Of a stretch of DNA of 64,000 nt, positions 1 to 8,778 are shown piece by piece. A program made the position numbers and the translations under genes. The notes under the pieces were generated by a model. It was not told where the DNA came from. It worked only from the letters and a program-made list of their open reading frames with translations, and made no database searches. The DNA is taken from assembly GCF_007990505.1 (NCBI RefSeq), contig NZ_AP019822.1, positions 1,488,001 to 1,552,000 of the forward strand, written 5' to 3'. Numbering within the stretch: the first letter of the stretch is position 1; every line of letters begins with the position of its first letter. This stretch comes from Pseudoleptotrichia goodfellowii. Lineage in GTDB: Bacteria > Fusobacteriota > Fusobacteriia > Fusobacteriales > Leptotrichiaceae.

Positions 1-35
1 TATAATCTGCCAATACTTTTATTTTCTTTTTTCAT
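1..35 (-). CDS. Start of a second sugar ABC permease (partial, runs off window)
   Basis: Only the first 11 codons are present (MKKENKSIGRL), beginning with ATG at 35-33 and running off the left edge. A strong ribosome binding site (AGGGGG) lies just upstream, overlapping the stop of the preceding permease. By position after a binding protein and a MalF-type permease, it is probably the MalG-type partner permease. That identity is inferred from gene order only, because no diagnostic sequence is visible. Confidence 0.5.
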   Translation of the reverse strand, partial: MKKENKSIGRL

Positions 36-44
36 TAGAGCCCC

Positions 45-938
45 CTAATATTCCAAAATTTCACGATTGGTTACAGCACTTATAATACCCGACAATGCGA
101 AAGAAAAAATAAAGACTGCAACTCCGATAGCCATTCCATATCCGTAGCTTTGATTTGTATATGCCTGTTTATACATATAACTTAAAAATACTTCTGTTGC
201 TCCGTCAGGACCTCCTCCTGTCAAGGGTATTACAAGAAGAAAGCTCAAATTTATCGTACTTATTATAAAGAATGACAATGTAGCTCTTATATTTAGCCAT
301 ACCAAAGGAAGAGTTACATTGAAAAATCTGCTTATTTTCCCCGCTCCGTCCAGTTCCGCAGCTTCATAAAGACTTTCGGGAATATTTGCCATCCCTGCCA
401 TATACATTACCATATAATATCCTACAGCCTGCCATATCAATGCCATCGTAATACTGTAAATTACTATTTTCTGATCCCCCAACCAACCGGCTTTAGGTCC
501 TTTCAGCCCTATCATCTGAAGAATACTGTCTATAAGTCCTTGACCTGGATCATAAATTGCTGAAAAAATTCCTGAAACTACCACTATTGAAAGTATATTT
601 GGAATATAGAAAATTATTCTGAAAAAATTACTTCCTTTTATTTTTTCCGTAGTTAAAATTGCTGCAAAAAATACAGCTACTACAAGAGTTACTATTGTAA
701 CTACCACTATTAATAAAATCGTATTTTGAAAGGATCTTATAAAAGCTTTATCCTGCAAAAGACTTATAAAATTATTAAATCCTACAAATTTTTCTTTTTT
801 TGACAAGGCACTCGTTTTAAAAAACGACATTCTGAACACCTGAAAAGTAGGGATAATCCTGAAGATTATATACAGTATCATAGCCGGTGCCAAAGAAAAA
901 AATATGAATAAATTTTTGGAATATCTGTTTGTTTTCAT
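45..938 (-). CDS. Carbohydrate ABC transporter permease, MalF/UgpA type
   Basis: This inner-membrane subunit of a family-1 sugar ABC importer has 297 residues, the usual length. It has an N-terminal membrane segment (about residues 10-30), a cluster of further hydrophobic helices, and the cytoplasmic EAA loop (EAAELDGAG at about 192-200, ending in TLP) that docks on the ATPase. It follows its binding protein in the same direction, with a 196-base gap containing a long inverted repeat, and is followed at once by a second permease start. No ATPase gene lies here, so the complex probably uses a shared MsmK/UgpC-type ATPase. The upstream NagR-like site suggests an amino sugar or its oligosaccharide as cargo; this is inference. 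Confidence 0.9.
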   Translation of the reverse strand: MKTNRYSKNLFIFFSLAPAMILYIIFRIIPTFQVFRMSFFKTSALSKKEKFVGFNNFISLLQDKAFIRSFQNTILLIVVVTIVTLVVAVFFAAILTTEKIKGSNFFRIIFYIPNILSIVVVSGIFSAIYDPGQGLIDSILQMIGLKGPKAGWLGDQKIVIYSITMALIWQAVGYYMVMYMAGMANIPESLYEAAELDGAGKISRFFNVTLPLVWLNIRATLSFFIISTINLSFLLVIPLTGGGPDGATEVFLSYMYKQAYTNQSYGYGMAIGVAVFIFSFALSGIISAVTNREILEY

Positions 939-974
939 AATATCTCCTAAATCAATATTATTAAATATTTAAAA

Positions 975-1104
975 TTAGAGATTACCTCAAAACAGAATTG
1001 TTAAATAATAATATCTTTAAAAAAACTATTTTATATACTGTTGAATAAAGCTGCTAATAGTATTCAAGACAAAACTTAAAACAATTATTCAGGATAATCT
1101 CTAA
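975..1104. repeat. Long imperfect inverted repeat between binding-protein and permease genes
   Basis: Left arm 975-1002 and right arm 1080-1104 are complementary over TTAGAGATTA/TAATCTCTAA (10 bp) and AATTGTT/AACAATT (7 bp), with a loop of about 77 bases. It lies between the stop of the binding-protein gene and the start of the permease gene. That is the place where many sugar ABC operons carry a stem-loop which protects or processes the mRNA so that more binding protein than permease is made. The role is inferred; the arms are seen directly. Confidence 0.55.
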
Positions 1105-1134
1105 TAAATAATTTTTAAATTTATAATTACCGAA

Positions 1135-2466
1135 CTAATTTATAAGGTTATTTCTCAATTTTTCCATCATTTCATTTACTTCTTTCTGCCATTCTTCAGG
1201 TGTTTTAGTTCCGTTTACAACTGAATTGAAAGAATCATATAAAGTTCCTCTGAAATCTATACCTTCTACAGGTTTTGTAGTAGCATATCCGCCTACAAGT
1301 GCTTTTGCTCCGTTTTTATAAACATCATAGAATACTTTGTTTTCTTCGCTTAATTTATCATAAGGATACGAATTTATAGGCTGTACTGCATTATATTTCA
1401 CAAAAATTTCAGCTGCTTTGTCGGAATAAAGGAATGCAATAAATTTTTGTGCTTCTTCTATATTTTTTGCGGCTTTAGGCACCCATATCTGTTCAAAGAA
1501 ACTCCATGCATATTGTGCTCCGTCTTTTGTAAATGAAGGATACGCAGTCATTCCCCATTTAAAGTCTTTCGGAGTAGTTGCTGCCATTTCTCCTACTATC
1601 CACGAACCGTTAGGCATAAATACTGCTTTATCATCCAATACCAACTGCTGATTTTTCTTAAATCCTTCATCGGTAGCATTGGCAACTGTTGTAGGTTCCA
1701 CATATTTAGCAAGTTTTCCCAATGTTTTAAATATATCGTTCATTTCAGGAGAAGTCCATATTCCCTGTTTGTAATTCATCACATCGTTGAAAAACTGTTC
1801 TCCGCCTCTTCCTGCTAAAATCGGAGGCAAGAAAGAATCCAAATATCCTGTTGTAGGATAAGTCAATAAAGCTATTTTCTTTTCTTTTGCTTTATCTCCT
1901 AAAGCAAACATTTCATCCCAAGTTTTAGGTACTTGCCAACCGTTTTTTTCAAATAAAGTTTTATTATAAAATAGTCCTGTAGGACTGTAAAACATAGGCA
2001 TCAAATATACTTTTCCGTCAGAATAAGGATTTGTGATTGTATTTCCTGTAAATCCTTCTACCAGTTTATCTTTAACGGCTTTTTCCTCTCCCGGCACTTT
2101 CATTTCCAAAATAGGAGTTAAATCTGCCAACTCTTTTTCTTTTACAAAATTTTCAGTAATTCCGGCTTTTCTTCCTATTCCCAACATAATCACATCAGGA
2201 TAATTTTCAGCTTGAAATTGCCCCGGCAAACTTGACTCTATATCTTTCGACTGAGTCAATTCTATTTTAACATTAGGATTTACTTTTTTATATTCTTCTA
2301 TTATTTCAGGCCACATTTTATCCCCATAACCTGATTCGAGAGTTGCTATTTTCAATACAGTTTCTTTCGACCCCGAATTTTCCTTATTTTCATTTTCTTT
2401 TTTTTCACCGCAGGCCATTAACAACAAAATACTTAACAGCGACAATAGACATAATTTAACTTTCAT
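1135..2466 (-). CDS. Sugar ABC transporter substrate-binding lipoprotein (family 1)
   Basis: A 443-residue extracellular solute-binding protein. It starts with a lipoprotein signal (LLMAC, Cys19 as lipid site) followed by a charged linker rich in Glu, Lys and Asn, then a periplasmic binding-protein fold; YSPTGLFYNKTLFEKNGW is typical of family-1 sugar binders. It should capture a sugar in the periplasm and pass it to the permeases that follow. It differs clearly from the two longer (about 520-residue) binding proteins elsewhere in the window. Its promoter overlaps a NagR/dre-like site, so it probably belongs to the amino-sugar regulon. The exact ligand cannot be read from the sequence. Confidence 0.9.
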   Translation of the reverse strand: MKVKLCLLSLLSILLLMACGEKKENENKENSGSKETVLKIATLESGYGDKMWPEIIEEYKKVNPNVKIELTQSKDIESSLPGQFQAENYPDVIMLGIGRKAGITENFVKEKELADLTPILEMKVPGEEKAVKDKLVEGFTGNTITNPYSDGKVYLMPMFYSPTGLFYNKTLFEKNGWQVPKTWDEMFALGDKAKEKKIALLTYPTTGYLDSFLPPILAGRGGEQFFNDVMNYKQGIWTSPEMNDIFKTLGKLAKYVEPTTVANATDEGFKKNQQLVLDDKAVFMPNGSWIVGEMAATTPKDFKWGMTAYPSFTKDGAQYAWSFFEQIWVPKAAKNIEEAQKFIAFLYSDKAAEIFVKYNAVQPINSYPYDKLSEENKVFYDVYKNGAKALVGGYATTKPVEGIDFRGTLYDSFNSVVNGTKTPEEWQKEVNEMMEKLRNNLIN

Positions 2467-2509
2467 TTTACTCCTCCTGTATTATTTTAATTTTTCATTT
2501 TCCATTTTA

Positions 2510-2551
2510 ATTATATCCTACTTTTTTAAAAATGCAATAGATCCGTACCAA
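2510..2551 (-). promoter_or_regulatory. Promoter of the first ABC operon with dre-like site
   Basis: On the minus strand a -35 TTGCAT (2532-2537), 16-base spacer and -10 TATAAT (2510-2515) precede the binding-protein gene. Upstream and overlapping the -35 is TTGGTACGGATCTATT (2536-2551), which shares TTGGTA and the CTATTGC context with the better palindrome in front of the tagatose-6-phosphate kinase gene. One half-site is intact and the other is degenerate, so binding of the NagR-like regulator is plausible but weaker here. Confidence 0.55.
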
Positions 2552-2647
2552 AAAAAACGAAAAATTAAACATTTTATAATTTCTCAAAATGCCTATATTT
2601 CCGTTTTTTCAGTATTTTAATATACAATTGATAAGTTAAAAAATTTT

Positions 2648-3574
2648 TTATAATTTAATTTCTTCTATTTTTATTTGTTTCATAAAAGATTCTACATCTT
2701 TAATATCTACCAATCCTGTTTCTGTTTTCTGAGCATTGGACATACCGCAAGCCATTGCAAGTTTTAATGTTTCTTCCAAGTCCATATTATCTTGCAGTCC
2801 CTTTGCAAAACCTGCTACTGTGGAATCTCCCGAGCCTACAGTATTGCAAACCTCTATTTCGGGAATCGTAACCTTTAAATTTCTTTCGCCAAAATACATC
2901 GCTCCGTCTTTTCCCATAGATACAAGTATATTTTGAGCTCCTGATTCTTTCAGTTTTAACATCGCTCCCTTTAATTTATGTTCATCGCTGATTTTCTCTC
3001 CTGTTATATATTCCAATTCATCAAAATTAGGTTTTATTAAATAAGGCTTTGCTTTAATTCCTTCGAGAAGTGTTGCTCCGCTTGTGTCCAAAATCACTTT
3101 TCTATTTTTGCTGTTAATCATCTCTATTAACTTTTTATAATAATCTTTTTCCACACCTTTGAGCAGACTTCCCGAAATTGTTATAATATCGCTTTTTTCA
3201 AGCAATTCTGCAAATACTTTTTCAAAACCTTTTATATCTTTTTCTTCTACTTCCTCGCTTGCTTCAAGAATTTCAGTTTCAGAATTTTTAGCCAATACCG
3301 CTATACAAACTCTCGTTTCTTTAGAACAGATATAAAATTTTTCTTTTATATTTCTTTCTTTTAACTTTTCTCTTATCCACTCTCCGTTTTTTCCTCCGAC
3401 TATTCCTGTTGCTGTAACATCTGCTCCTAACTGATGCAGAACTTTTGTTACATTCAGTCCTTTTCCTCCTGGACTTTTTACAATTTTATCGGCTCTGAAC
3501 AGCTTTCCTTCCTGAAAATCATCTATAAAATATCTTGTATCTATAGCAGGGTTTAAAGTTATCGTTGTTATCAT
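2648..3574 (-). CDS. lacC: Tagatose-6-phosphate kinase / 1-phosphofructokinase family sugar kinase
   Basis: PfkB-family kinase of 308 residues, the length of LacC and FruK. It has the sugar-binding SPGGKGLNV motif (about 34-42) and the ATP/anion-hole motif NTVGSGDST with catalytic Asp near 250. It should phosphorylate a hexose phosphate at C1. With AgaS and a tagatose-bisphosphate aldolase in the same regulon, tagatose-6-phosphate is the most likely substrate, giving tagatose-1,6-bisphosphate. A strict FruK (fructose-1-phosphate) role cannot be excluded, but no fructose PTS is nearby. It starts after a good site (GGGAGG) and has its own promoter with a dre-like palindrome, although it follows a sulfatase gene by only 79 bases. 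Confidence 0.8.
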   Translation of the reverse strand: MITTITLNPAIDTRYFIDDFQEGKLFRADKIVKSPGGKGLNVTKVLHQLGADVTATGIVGGKNGEWIREKLKERNIKEKFYICSKETRVCIAVLAKNSETEILEASEEVEEKDIKGFEKVFAELLEKSDIITISGSLLKGVEKDYYKKLIEMINSKNRKVILDTSGATLLEGIKAKPYLIKPNFDELEYITGEKISDEHKLKGAMLKLKESGAQNILVSMGKDGAMYFGERNLKVTIPEIEVCNTVGSGDSTVAGFAKGLQDNMDLEETLKLAMACGMSNAQKTETGLVDIKDVESFMKQIKIEEIKL

Positions 3575-3608
3575 TTTTCCTCCCGATTAATTAAAATTTT
3601 TCATTTTA

Positions 3609-3636
3609 ATTATAACCTTTTTTCATAAAAAAGCAA
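3609..3636 (-). promoter_or_regulatory. Promoter of the tagatose-6-phosphate kinase gene
   Basis: Minus-strand -35 TTGCTT (3631-3636), 16-base spacer and -10 TATAAT (3609-3614), about 35 bases before the start codon. It lies in the gap after the sulfatase stop, so the kinase can be transcribed separately from the symporter-sulfatase unit upstream. Confidence 0.65.
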
Positions 3637-3652
3637 TAGGTACATACCAATT
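3635..3652. promoter_or_regulatory. NagR/dre-like operator at the kinase promoter
   Basis: An 18-bp near palindrome, AATTGGTATGTACCTATT on the minus strand, with one mismatched pair. It overlaps the first bases of the -35 element. It matches the perfect palindrome found at the agaS promoter and resembles the dre sites bound by NagR/DasR-type GntR regulators (ATTGGT-type half-sites). A NagR-like protein is encoded at 44463. Confidence 0.65.
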
Positions 3653-3653
3653 T

Positions 3654-5108
3654 TTATATTTCATAAATTATTCTGTATAACCAGTTTGCCATAGGATCGT
3701 TTATTTTTATCATTTCATCGTAAAGTTCTTTTAGCATCTCATCTTTTATTTTTTTATAGTCTTTATTATAAAACAGATTATTCATTTCTTCGCTGTCATT
3801 TTTTACATCGTATAACTCACAAATATCCGACGCATTGAATACGAGTTTATAGTCGTCTCTGTGCCACATTCTTTGCTCAAAATAGACAAAATGTCCTGCA
3901 AGCTGACAAAGCAGTCCTTTTCTGTCATTTTTACTTCCGTTTCTTACAATATTAAGCACAGATTCTCCTTCAAATGCCTCCGGAATTTCCTGAGAAGCTA
4001 CATCATATACAGTAGAAGTCAAATCATGCAAATAAACAAAATTATCATCTCTTTCATTTACTCTGTTTGATTGGGGATCTTTTATTATCATCGGAATATT
4101 ATATGTAGTATCAAACATAAATTCCCCTTTTTCTATCATTCTGTGTGCTCCCATAGCATCTCCGTGATCTGCTGTTACAACTATAAATGAGTTATCATAA
4201 AGATTATTTTCTTTTAAAAATTCAAACAACTCTCCTATTGCATCATCTATAAGTGTAATATATCCCCAGAATTTTGAGATAACTTCTTTCCATCTTTCTT
4301 CACTGGCTTCCCACATTCCCCACATTTTGGAAATTGTTTTATAATGTCCCGGTTTTCCTTCCAACGGTTTAAAGAAACTTTTATCGAGTTCCACATCATC
4401 AGGATTATACATAGAATAATAAGGTTCGGGAACTATACACGGTGTGTGCGGTCCCCAGAAGTTTATCCATGTAAAAAACGGTTTTCCGCTGTCTTTATAT
4501 TCGGAAATATATTTTTTTGCTTCATCAATTATAAAATAAGGGATTGTTTCTTCTTTTGTTCCTGATAGCAAACCGCATAATTCCTGTACTCTTAAATGAG
4601 GGTTATCTCCGAAATAAGCTCGGCTTACTGTAGGAATTTCATATCCTTTTTCTTCAAGCCATTCTCTATATCTGTTACTTAATCTTGTTGGCGGTTGATT
4701 GAATACAAGATTTTTATATACTCCGCTTCCGGGATATCCGTATCCGTCAAAGTTATGTCCTTTTATATCGTAGTCTTTCGGTATGGAACTTGTCCCGACA
4801 TGCCATTTTCCCACAACATAAGAATTATAATCTTTCAAATTAGCCATAATATTTGGATTTTCTTTACTTATTTCTCCGACGCCGCCTTTTTCTCCATTTT
4901 TAACAATTCCATGAGAAGTAGGCATAAGCCCTGTAAATAAAGATGTTCTTGCAGGTCCACACACAGAAGCCGGTGTAAAAGCATTGTTAAAAGTAACTCC
5001 CTCTTGGGAAAGTCTGTCTATATTGGGCGTTTTCACTATTTTATGTCCATATGTTCCCAACATATCTTTTCTGACTTGATCAAGCAGTATATATATTATA
5101 TTATTCAT
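3654..5108 (-). CDS. Cytoplasmic Cys-type sulfatase (S1 family)
   Basis: 484-residue type I sulfatase. The formylglycine motif is CGPAR with Cys50, followed by TSLFTG; metal-ligand regions are LLDQ at the N-terminus and TADHGDAMG later. Cys50 must be converted to formylglycine by an anaerobic maturase, and an anSME gene is present at 34331. There is no signal peptide (MNNIIYILLDQ is already the first strand of the fold), so the enzyme acts in the cytoplasm on an imported sulfated sugar. It lies 13 bases after a sodium:solute symporter gene, which implies a transporter plus desulfation module. Its sulfatase subfamily and target position cannot be fixed by eye. Confidence 0.92.
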   Translation of the reverse strand: MNNIIYILLDQVRKDMLGTYGHKIVKTPNIDRLSQEGVTFNNAFTPASVCGPARTSLFTGLMPTSHGIVKNGEKGGVGEISKENPNIMANLKDYNSYVVGKWHVGTSSIPKDYDIKGHNFDGYGYPGSGVYKNLVFNQPPTRLSNRYREWLEEKGYEIPTVSRAYFGDNPHLRVQELCGLLSGTKEETIPYFIIDEAKKYISEYKDSGKPFFTWINFWGPHTPCIVPEPYYSMYNPDDVELDKSFFKPLEGKPGHYKTISKMWGMWEASEERWKEVISKFWGYITLIDDAIGELFEFLKENNLYDNSFIVVTADHGDAMGAHRMIEKGEFMFDTTYNIPMIIKDPQSNRVNERDDNFVYLHDLTSTVYDVASQEIPEAFEGESVLNIVRNGSKNDRKGLLCQLAGHFVYFEQRMWHRDDYKLVFNASDICELYDVKNDSEEMNNLFYNKDYKKIKDEMLKELYDEMIKINDPMANWLYRIIYEI

Positions 5109-5120
5109 TTATTTCACCTT

Positions 5121-6812
5121 TCATTTTTCCATTTTTTTATTTTTAATTGAATAATAAGCAATTACAATTATTTCCACTACTATATAAGCAGCTGTAACAA
5201 GAAGCGGATTTCCCGTTTTTGATGCAAGTCCCAATGGAGATAGTAATCCGTGCAAATACAACAAACTGAAAAACAATGTAGCTATAACCATATCGACATA
5301 TTTCCAGTCGGTCAAATCAACATTCGCCTTATTTTCTTTGCTTTCTTTGTAAGGAGTGTCTCTTTTCATGAAACTTCCTATTAAAAGCATAACTATTACA
5401 TCAAATACAAACAATGCTCCCATTACATGAACAAAATTTACTTTTACTTTAAATACCCAAACTAATGAATAATAAAGGATAACATGAAGCATAACAGCCA
5501 AACGTGCGGCTTTTCCTGACACTGTTTTATTGAATATTCCTACAACGAATAAAGCTACAATCGGTATATTGAAAAATCCTGCAAATCTTTTTGTGAATAG
5601 AAATATTCCGCTCGAGGCATCTATTAGCATAGGTGCAATAAACATAGTCAATATTGCCATAACTGTTGAAATCACTTTCGCAAGTTTAATAACTTCTGTA
5701 TCGCTTCTCTGTTTTTTAGAAATTACCGGCAACAAATCATTACAGAAAATAGTTGCTGCGGAGTTTAAAAACGAGTTGAATGTACTTAAAACCGCTCCGA
5801 ACATTGCAGCTACGAAGAATCCCATTAACGGTTTAGGCAACACTGTGTTTACAAGTGTCGGATATGCCAAATCAATAGGTTTAAGTCCTTCTCCTTTAAT
5901 GTGATAAGTTAGAAGTCCCGGCAAATTCAACAAGATAGGCAATAATAAAAGGAATAATGCTGCTATAAGTACACCTTTCTGTCCCGATTTCAAATCTTTT
6001 GCTCCCAATGTACGTTGAACTATAGCTTGATTGGTTGTCCAGTAAAAGAAGTTTACTACAAGTATTCCTGTAAATATTGCTGTCCAAGGTACCGCATCTC
6101 CTGCTCCCCCGATAGCATTGAGTTTTTCTACATGTTGAGTTGTTATTATTGTCAAACCTTTTGCTATACTTCCGTTACCTAAAAATCTTAATCCGAATAA
6201 AGGTACTAAAAATCCTCCTATTACAAGAATTATTGCATTTAAAGTATCAGAAACCGCTACCGCTTTTAATCCTCCGAATATTGCATATATTCCTCCTACG
6301 ATTCCTATAGCCCATATTGTTATCCACATTGACTGTGCATAAGAAAGACCTGTAAGTGTTTCGATATTAAATACCTGATTAAAGGCAATCGCTCCTGTAT
6401 ACAATGCCACAGGAATTGCAATAAACAGATAGAAAAATAAGAATAATGTAGACATTATAAGTCTTGTAGATTTGTCATAACGTTTTTCGAAAAATTCCGG
6501 AATTGTAGTATACCCTTCACGAATATACTTAGGTAATAAAAATTTTGCCAAAATGCATAAAGGTATTACCGATTGAACTGTCCATGCCATAATTGAAAAA
6601 TTTCCTTTGTAGGATTCGGCATTAATACCTATAAGCTGTTCTGTCGATAATGAAGTCAAGACCATAGAACAACCGATTACCAAACCTGTCAATCCTCTTC
6701 CTGCAAGAAAATATCCTTTAGACGTAGATAAATCATCATTTTTGGTTTTCCACCATGAAATGAGTGCTACCAAACCTGTAAAAAATAGAAAAGACAATAA
6801 AACTGTAAACAT
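5121..6812 (-). CDS. Sodium:solute symporter (SSS family)
   Basis: 563-residue polytopic membrane protein with about 13-14 hydrophobic helices. It opens with the typical SSS pattern ([14 protein letters not shown], then [15 protein letters not shown], then [13 protein letters not shown]). Such proteins couple uptake of sugars or organic acids to sodium entry. It stands between a GntR regulator (34 bases upstream) and a cytoplasmic sulfatase (13 bases downstream). A second symporter at 37157 is also followed by a sulfatase. The likely cargo is therefore a sulfated mono- or oligosaccharide, but this rests on context only. Unlike the second symporter, it has no small companion protein after it. 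Confidence 0.9.
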   Translation of the reverse strand: MFTVLLSFLFFTGLVALISWWKTKNDDLSTSKGYFLAGRGLTGLVIGCSMVLTSLSTEQLIGINAESYKGNFSIMAWTVQSVIPLCILAKFLLPKYIREGYTTIPEFFEKRYDKSTRLIMSTLFLFFYLFIAIPVALYTGAIAFNQVFNIETLTGLSYAQSMWITIWAIGIVGGIYAIFGGLKAVAVSDTLNAIILVIGGFLVPLFGLRFLGNGSIAKGLTIITTQHVEKLNAIGGAGDAVPWTAIFTGILVVNFFYWTTNQAIVQRTLGAKDLKSGQKGVLIAALFLLLLPILLNLPGLLTYHIKGEGLKPIDLAYPTLVNTVLPKPLMGFFVAAMFGAVLSTFNSFLNSAATIFCNDLLPVISKKQRSDTEVIKLAKVISTVMAILTMFIAPMLIDASSGIFLFTKRFAGFFNIPIVALFVVGIFNKTVSGKAARLAVMLHVILYYSLVWVFKVKVNFVHVMGALFVFDVIVMLLIGSFMKRDTPYKESKENKANVDLTDWKYVDMVIATLFFSLLYLHGLLSPLGLASKTGNPLLVTAAYIVVEIIVIAYYSIKNKKMEK

Positions 6813-6845
6813 GATTTTTCCCTCCTGAAATTTATATTTTATTTT

Positions 6846-7574
6846 TTAAAAATCTATAGTATAAATAAATCTGTCCCCTCTTATAACTGATTTTGTGTAT
6901 TCAAATATTTTTTTATCTTTATATAATACCCGCTCGATCCTCATTCCCAAATCTTCCTGCCTCATTTTCAAAAATTTTGCTTCCTTAGCGTTTAATTTAC
7001 AAGGATAAATTTGTTCCTGTCCATTTTGAGGTTTTATGCCGAATTCTTCTTCCAAAATTTTATATAACTTAATATCATCATTCAAATCAATTTTTTCTAT
7101 GCCTGATACAAGGCTGTAGTTTAAATGAATAGTTTCATATATTAAAGGTTCATCATTGCCGTATCTTACCCAGTTTATAATATATATAAAATCGTCATCA
7201 TTCAATTTCATTTTATCTTTTACATTTTTATCCGGAATTTCTTTTCCTGAATGTAATATCTTTGAATAAGGTACAAGTCCCGACATTTTTATATCATCAT
7301 AAAATCTGCTTAATTTTGTTCTGTTTTGATAAATTTTTGGAGATAAAACAAAACTGCCTTTTCCTTTTATTTTCTTTATAAGTCCTTCTTTTTCAAGTAT
7401 ATCGAGTGCCTGTCTTACTGTATTTCTACTTATATAATAATCCTTACATAAAGTATTTTCGGAAACAAGTTTTTCTCCTTCTTTTATTTTGCCTTCCTTT
7501 ATTTCTTTTTTTATACTGTGAACTATTTGCAGATATATCGGCTTTTTACTTTTATAATTTATATTTAATTCCAT
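6846..7574 (-). CDS. GntR/HutC-family transcriptional regulator with UTRA domain
   Basis: 242 residues: winged-helix DNA-binding domain at about 10-75 (KPIYLQIVHSIKKEI, SRNTVRQALDILEKEGLI, KGKGSFV) and a UTRA effector-binding domain from about 95 to the end. It is the first gene of a unit with a symporter and a sulfatase, so it likely responds to the sugar they handle. A strong promoter (TTGACA, 16 bases, TATACT) with two candidate palindromic operators lies directly upstream, which suggests autoregulation. It is a paralog of the NagR-like regulator at 44463 but has different neighbours. Confidence 0.9.
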   Translation of the reverse strand: MELNINYKSKKPIYLQIVHSIKKEIKEGKIKEGEKLVSENTLCKDYYISRNTVRQALDILEKEGLIKKIKGKGSFVLSPKIYQNRTKLSRFYDDIKMSGLVPYSKILHSGKEIPDKNVKDKMKLNDDDFIYIINWVRYGNDEPLIYETIHLNYSLVSGIEKIDLNDDIKLYKILEEEFGIKPQNGQEQIYPCKLNAKEAKFLKMRQEDLGMRIERVLYKDKKIFEYTKSVIRGDRFIYTIDF

Positions 7575-7616
7575 ATTTTCCCCTTGATTTTGTTAGTTAC
7601 TGATTATTTTCACTAA

Positions 7617-7644
7617 AGTATAACTTTAAAAAAAAAATTGTCAA
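7617..7644 (-). promoter_or_regulatory. Promoter of the GntR-symporter-sulfatase unit
   Basis: Minus-strand -35 TTGACA (7639-7644) and -10 TATACT (7617-7622) are separated by 16 bases; the match to consensus is very good. The -35 lies inside one arm of the terminator-like hairpin at 7633-7663, so the upstream terminator and this promoter share DNA. Confidence 0.7.
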
Positions 7645-7663
7645 TTTCATAATGACAATTTTT
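7633..7663 (-). terminator. A/T-rich bidirectional terminator after kdgK
   Basis: On the minus strand AAAAATTGTCA pairs with TGACAATTTTT over 11 bp around a 9-base loop and is followed by a T run (10 Ts in all). It lies between the kdgK stop and the GntR gene, so it should end the long upstream operon. The stem contains few G/C pairs, so efficiency is uncertain. Confidence 0.5.
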
Positions 7664-7731
7664 TAAACTTGTACTATACAACTTTTATCTTTAATTCTCA
7701 CATTTCCCGTTGCCTGTTTTATTTTTATTTT

Positions 7732-8760
7732 TTATCTTGCTATGTCAAAACACTTACTGTTTATAATTTGCAAAATATCTTCCACTCCGAACTCCGATAC
7801 ATCTCCGTGTATCGTATGTTTTAATGCTCCGGAACCTATCGCAAAATTTATTATTCCTTCCTTATCTTTGCCTGAAAGATAACCGTATATGGCTCCCGAT
7901 GTAAACGCATCTCCCGTTCCTACTCTGTCTTGTATTTCTATATGATACTCTCTTCCTTTTATCGTTTCTTTCCCGTCCGTAATTATTCCCGAGTATTCAT
8001 TTCTGTTCGAGCTTACGGATTTTCTTATGGACGATATTATATACTTAAAGTTATATTTCTCATATACTTTTATGTAAAGTTTTTTATAGTATTCAGTATA
8101 ATCTTCTTTTCCGTCATATTCAGGATTTTCAATTTTAAATATATTTATAAAATCTAAATATCCTGCAAATAAAACATCCGCATAGTCTATTATTTCTCTG
8201 TAACGTTTTGATGCTTCTTCCAAACTTATCAGTTTTGATCTGTAATTGCAGTCAAATATTATTTCTTTTTCCAGTTCTTTTGCTATTTTTATAAATTGTT
8301 TGGATAACTTAAAAGTTTTCTCGCTTATAGAAAGGGTTATCCCACTTATAAATAAAACATCATAATCCGACAGTGCTTTTCTTATTTCTTCGTCTGTCAT
8401 TTCCATTTCCGAAAAAGAAGAATATTTTCTGTCATATGTTACACAGGACGGTCTTACCGAATAACCGTTTTCCAAAAAATATATTCCTATTCTTTCTCCG
8501 CCGATTTGTATATTTTCAGTATTTACTCCGTACTGTTTTAAATACTTTATCCCTTTATCTCCTAACGAATTATCGGGTACTTTCGTTATATATCCACTTT
8601 TCACTCCGAAATTTGCCAATGCTATGGAAACATTAAGTTCCGCTCCTCCATAAAACATTTCCAATAAATTTGTACCCGACTGTATTATCATTTTATGATT
8701 TTCAGGAGATAACCTTAGCAGCATTTCTCCCAACAATAAAACACTTTTCATTTTACTCAT
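7732..8760 (-). CDS. kdgK: 2-dehydro-3-deoxygluconokinase (KDG kinase), PfkB family
   Basis: 342-residue PfkB-type kinase with LLGEMLLRLSPE at the start, the substrate loop YGGAELNVSIALANFG and the ATP-site motif VGTGDAFTSGA near the C-terminus; this combination and length fit KDG kinase. It should make 2-keto-3-deoxy-6-phosphogluconate from the KDG formed by KduI and KduD, both encoded upstream in the same direction. The next enzyme, KDPG aldolase (Eda), is not in the window. The start ATG follows a clear AGGAG site. It is probably co-transcribed with the TSUP transporter 18 bases upstream. Confidence 0.85.
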   Translation of the reverse strand: MSKMKSVLLLGEMLLRLSPENHKMIIQSGTNLLEMFYGGAELNVSIALANFGVKSGYITKVPDNSLGDKGIKYLKQYGVNTENIQIGGERIGIYFLENGYSVRPSCVTYDRKYSSFSEMEMTDEEIRKALSDYDVLFISGITLSISEKTFKLSKQFIKIAKELEKEIIFDCNYRSKLISLEEASKRYREIIDYADVLFAGYLDFINIFKIENPEYDGKEDYTEYYKKLYIKVYEKYNFKYIISSIRKSVSSNRNEYSGIITDGKETIKGREYHIEIQDRVGTGDAFTSGAIYGYLSGKDKEGIINFAIGSGALKHTIHGDVSEFGVEDILQIINSKCFDIAR

Positions 8761-8778
8761 TATTTTTTCTCCTTGTAA

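Larger units (their letters stand above)
7615..7681. promoter_or_regulatory. Two candidate GntR operators around the promoter
   Basis: AAAGTATAACTTT (7615-7627) is a 5-bp-arm inverted repeat covering the -10 element. TTGTACTATACAA (7669-7681) is a second inverted repeat, about 25 bases upstream of the -35, and resembles the TTGTATATACAA operators of HutC-type regulators such as TreR but with a three-base centre. Both are candidate autoregulatory sites for the adjacent regulator. Confidence 0.4.

Noticed and set aside
5530-5904. 124-codon plus-strand frame opposite the first symporter
   Set aside because: Mirror of hydrophobic transmembrane codons, no ribosome site.
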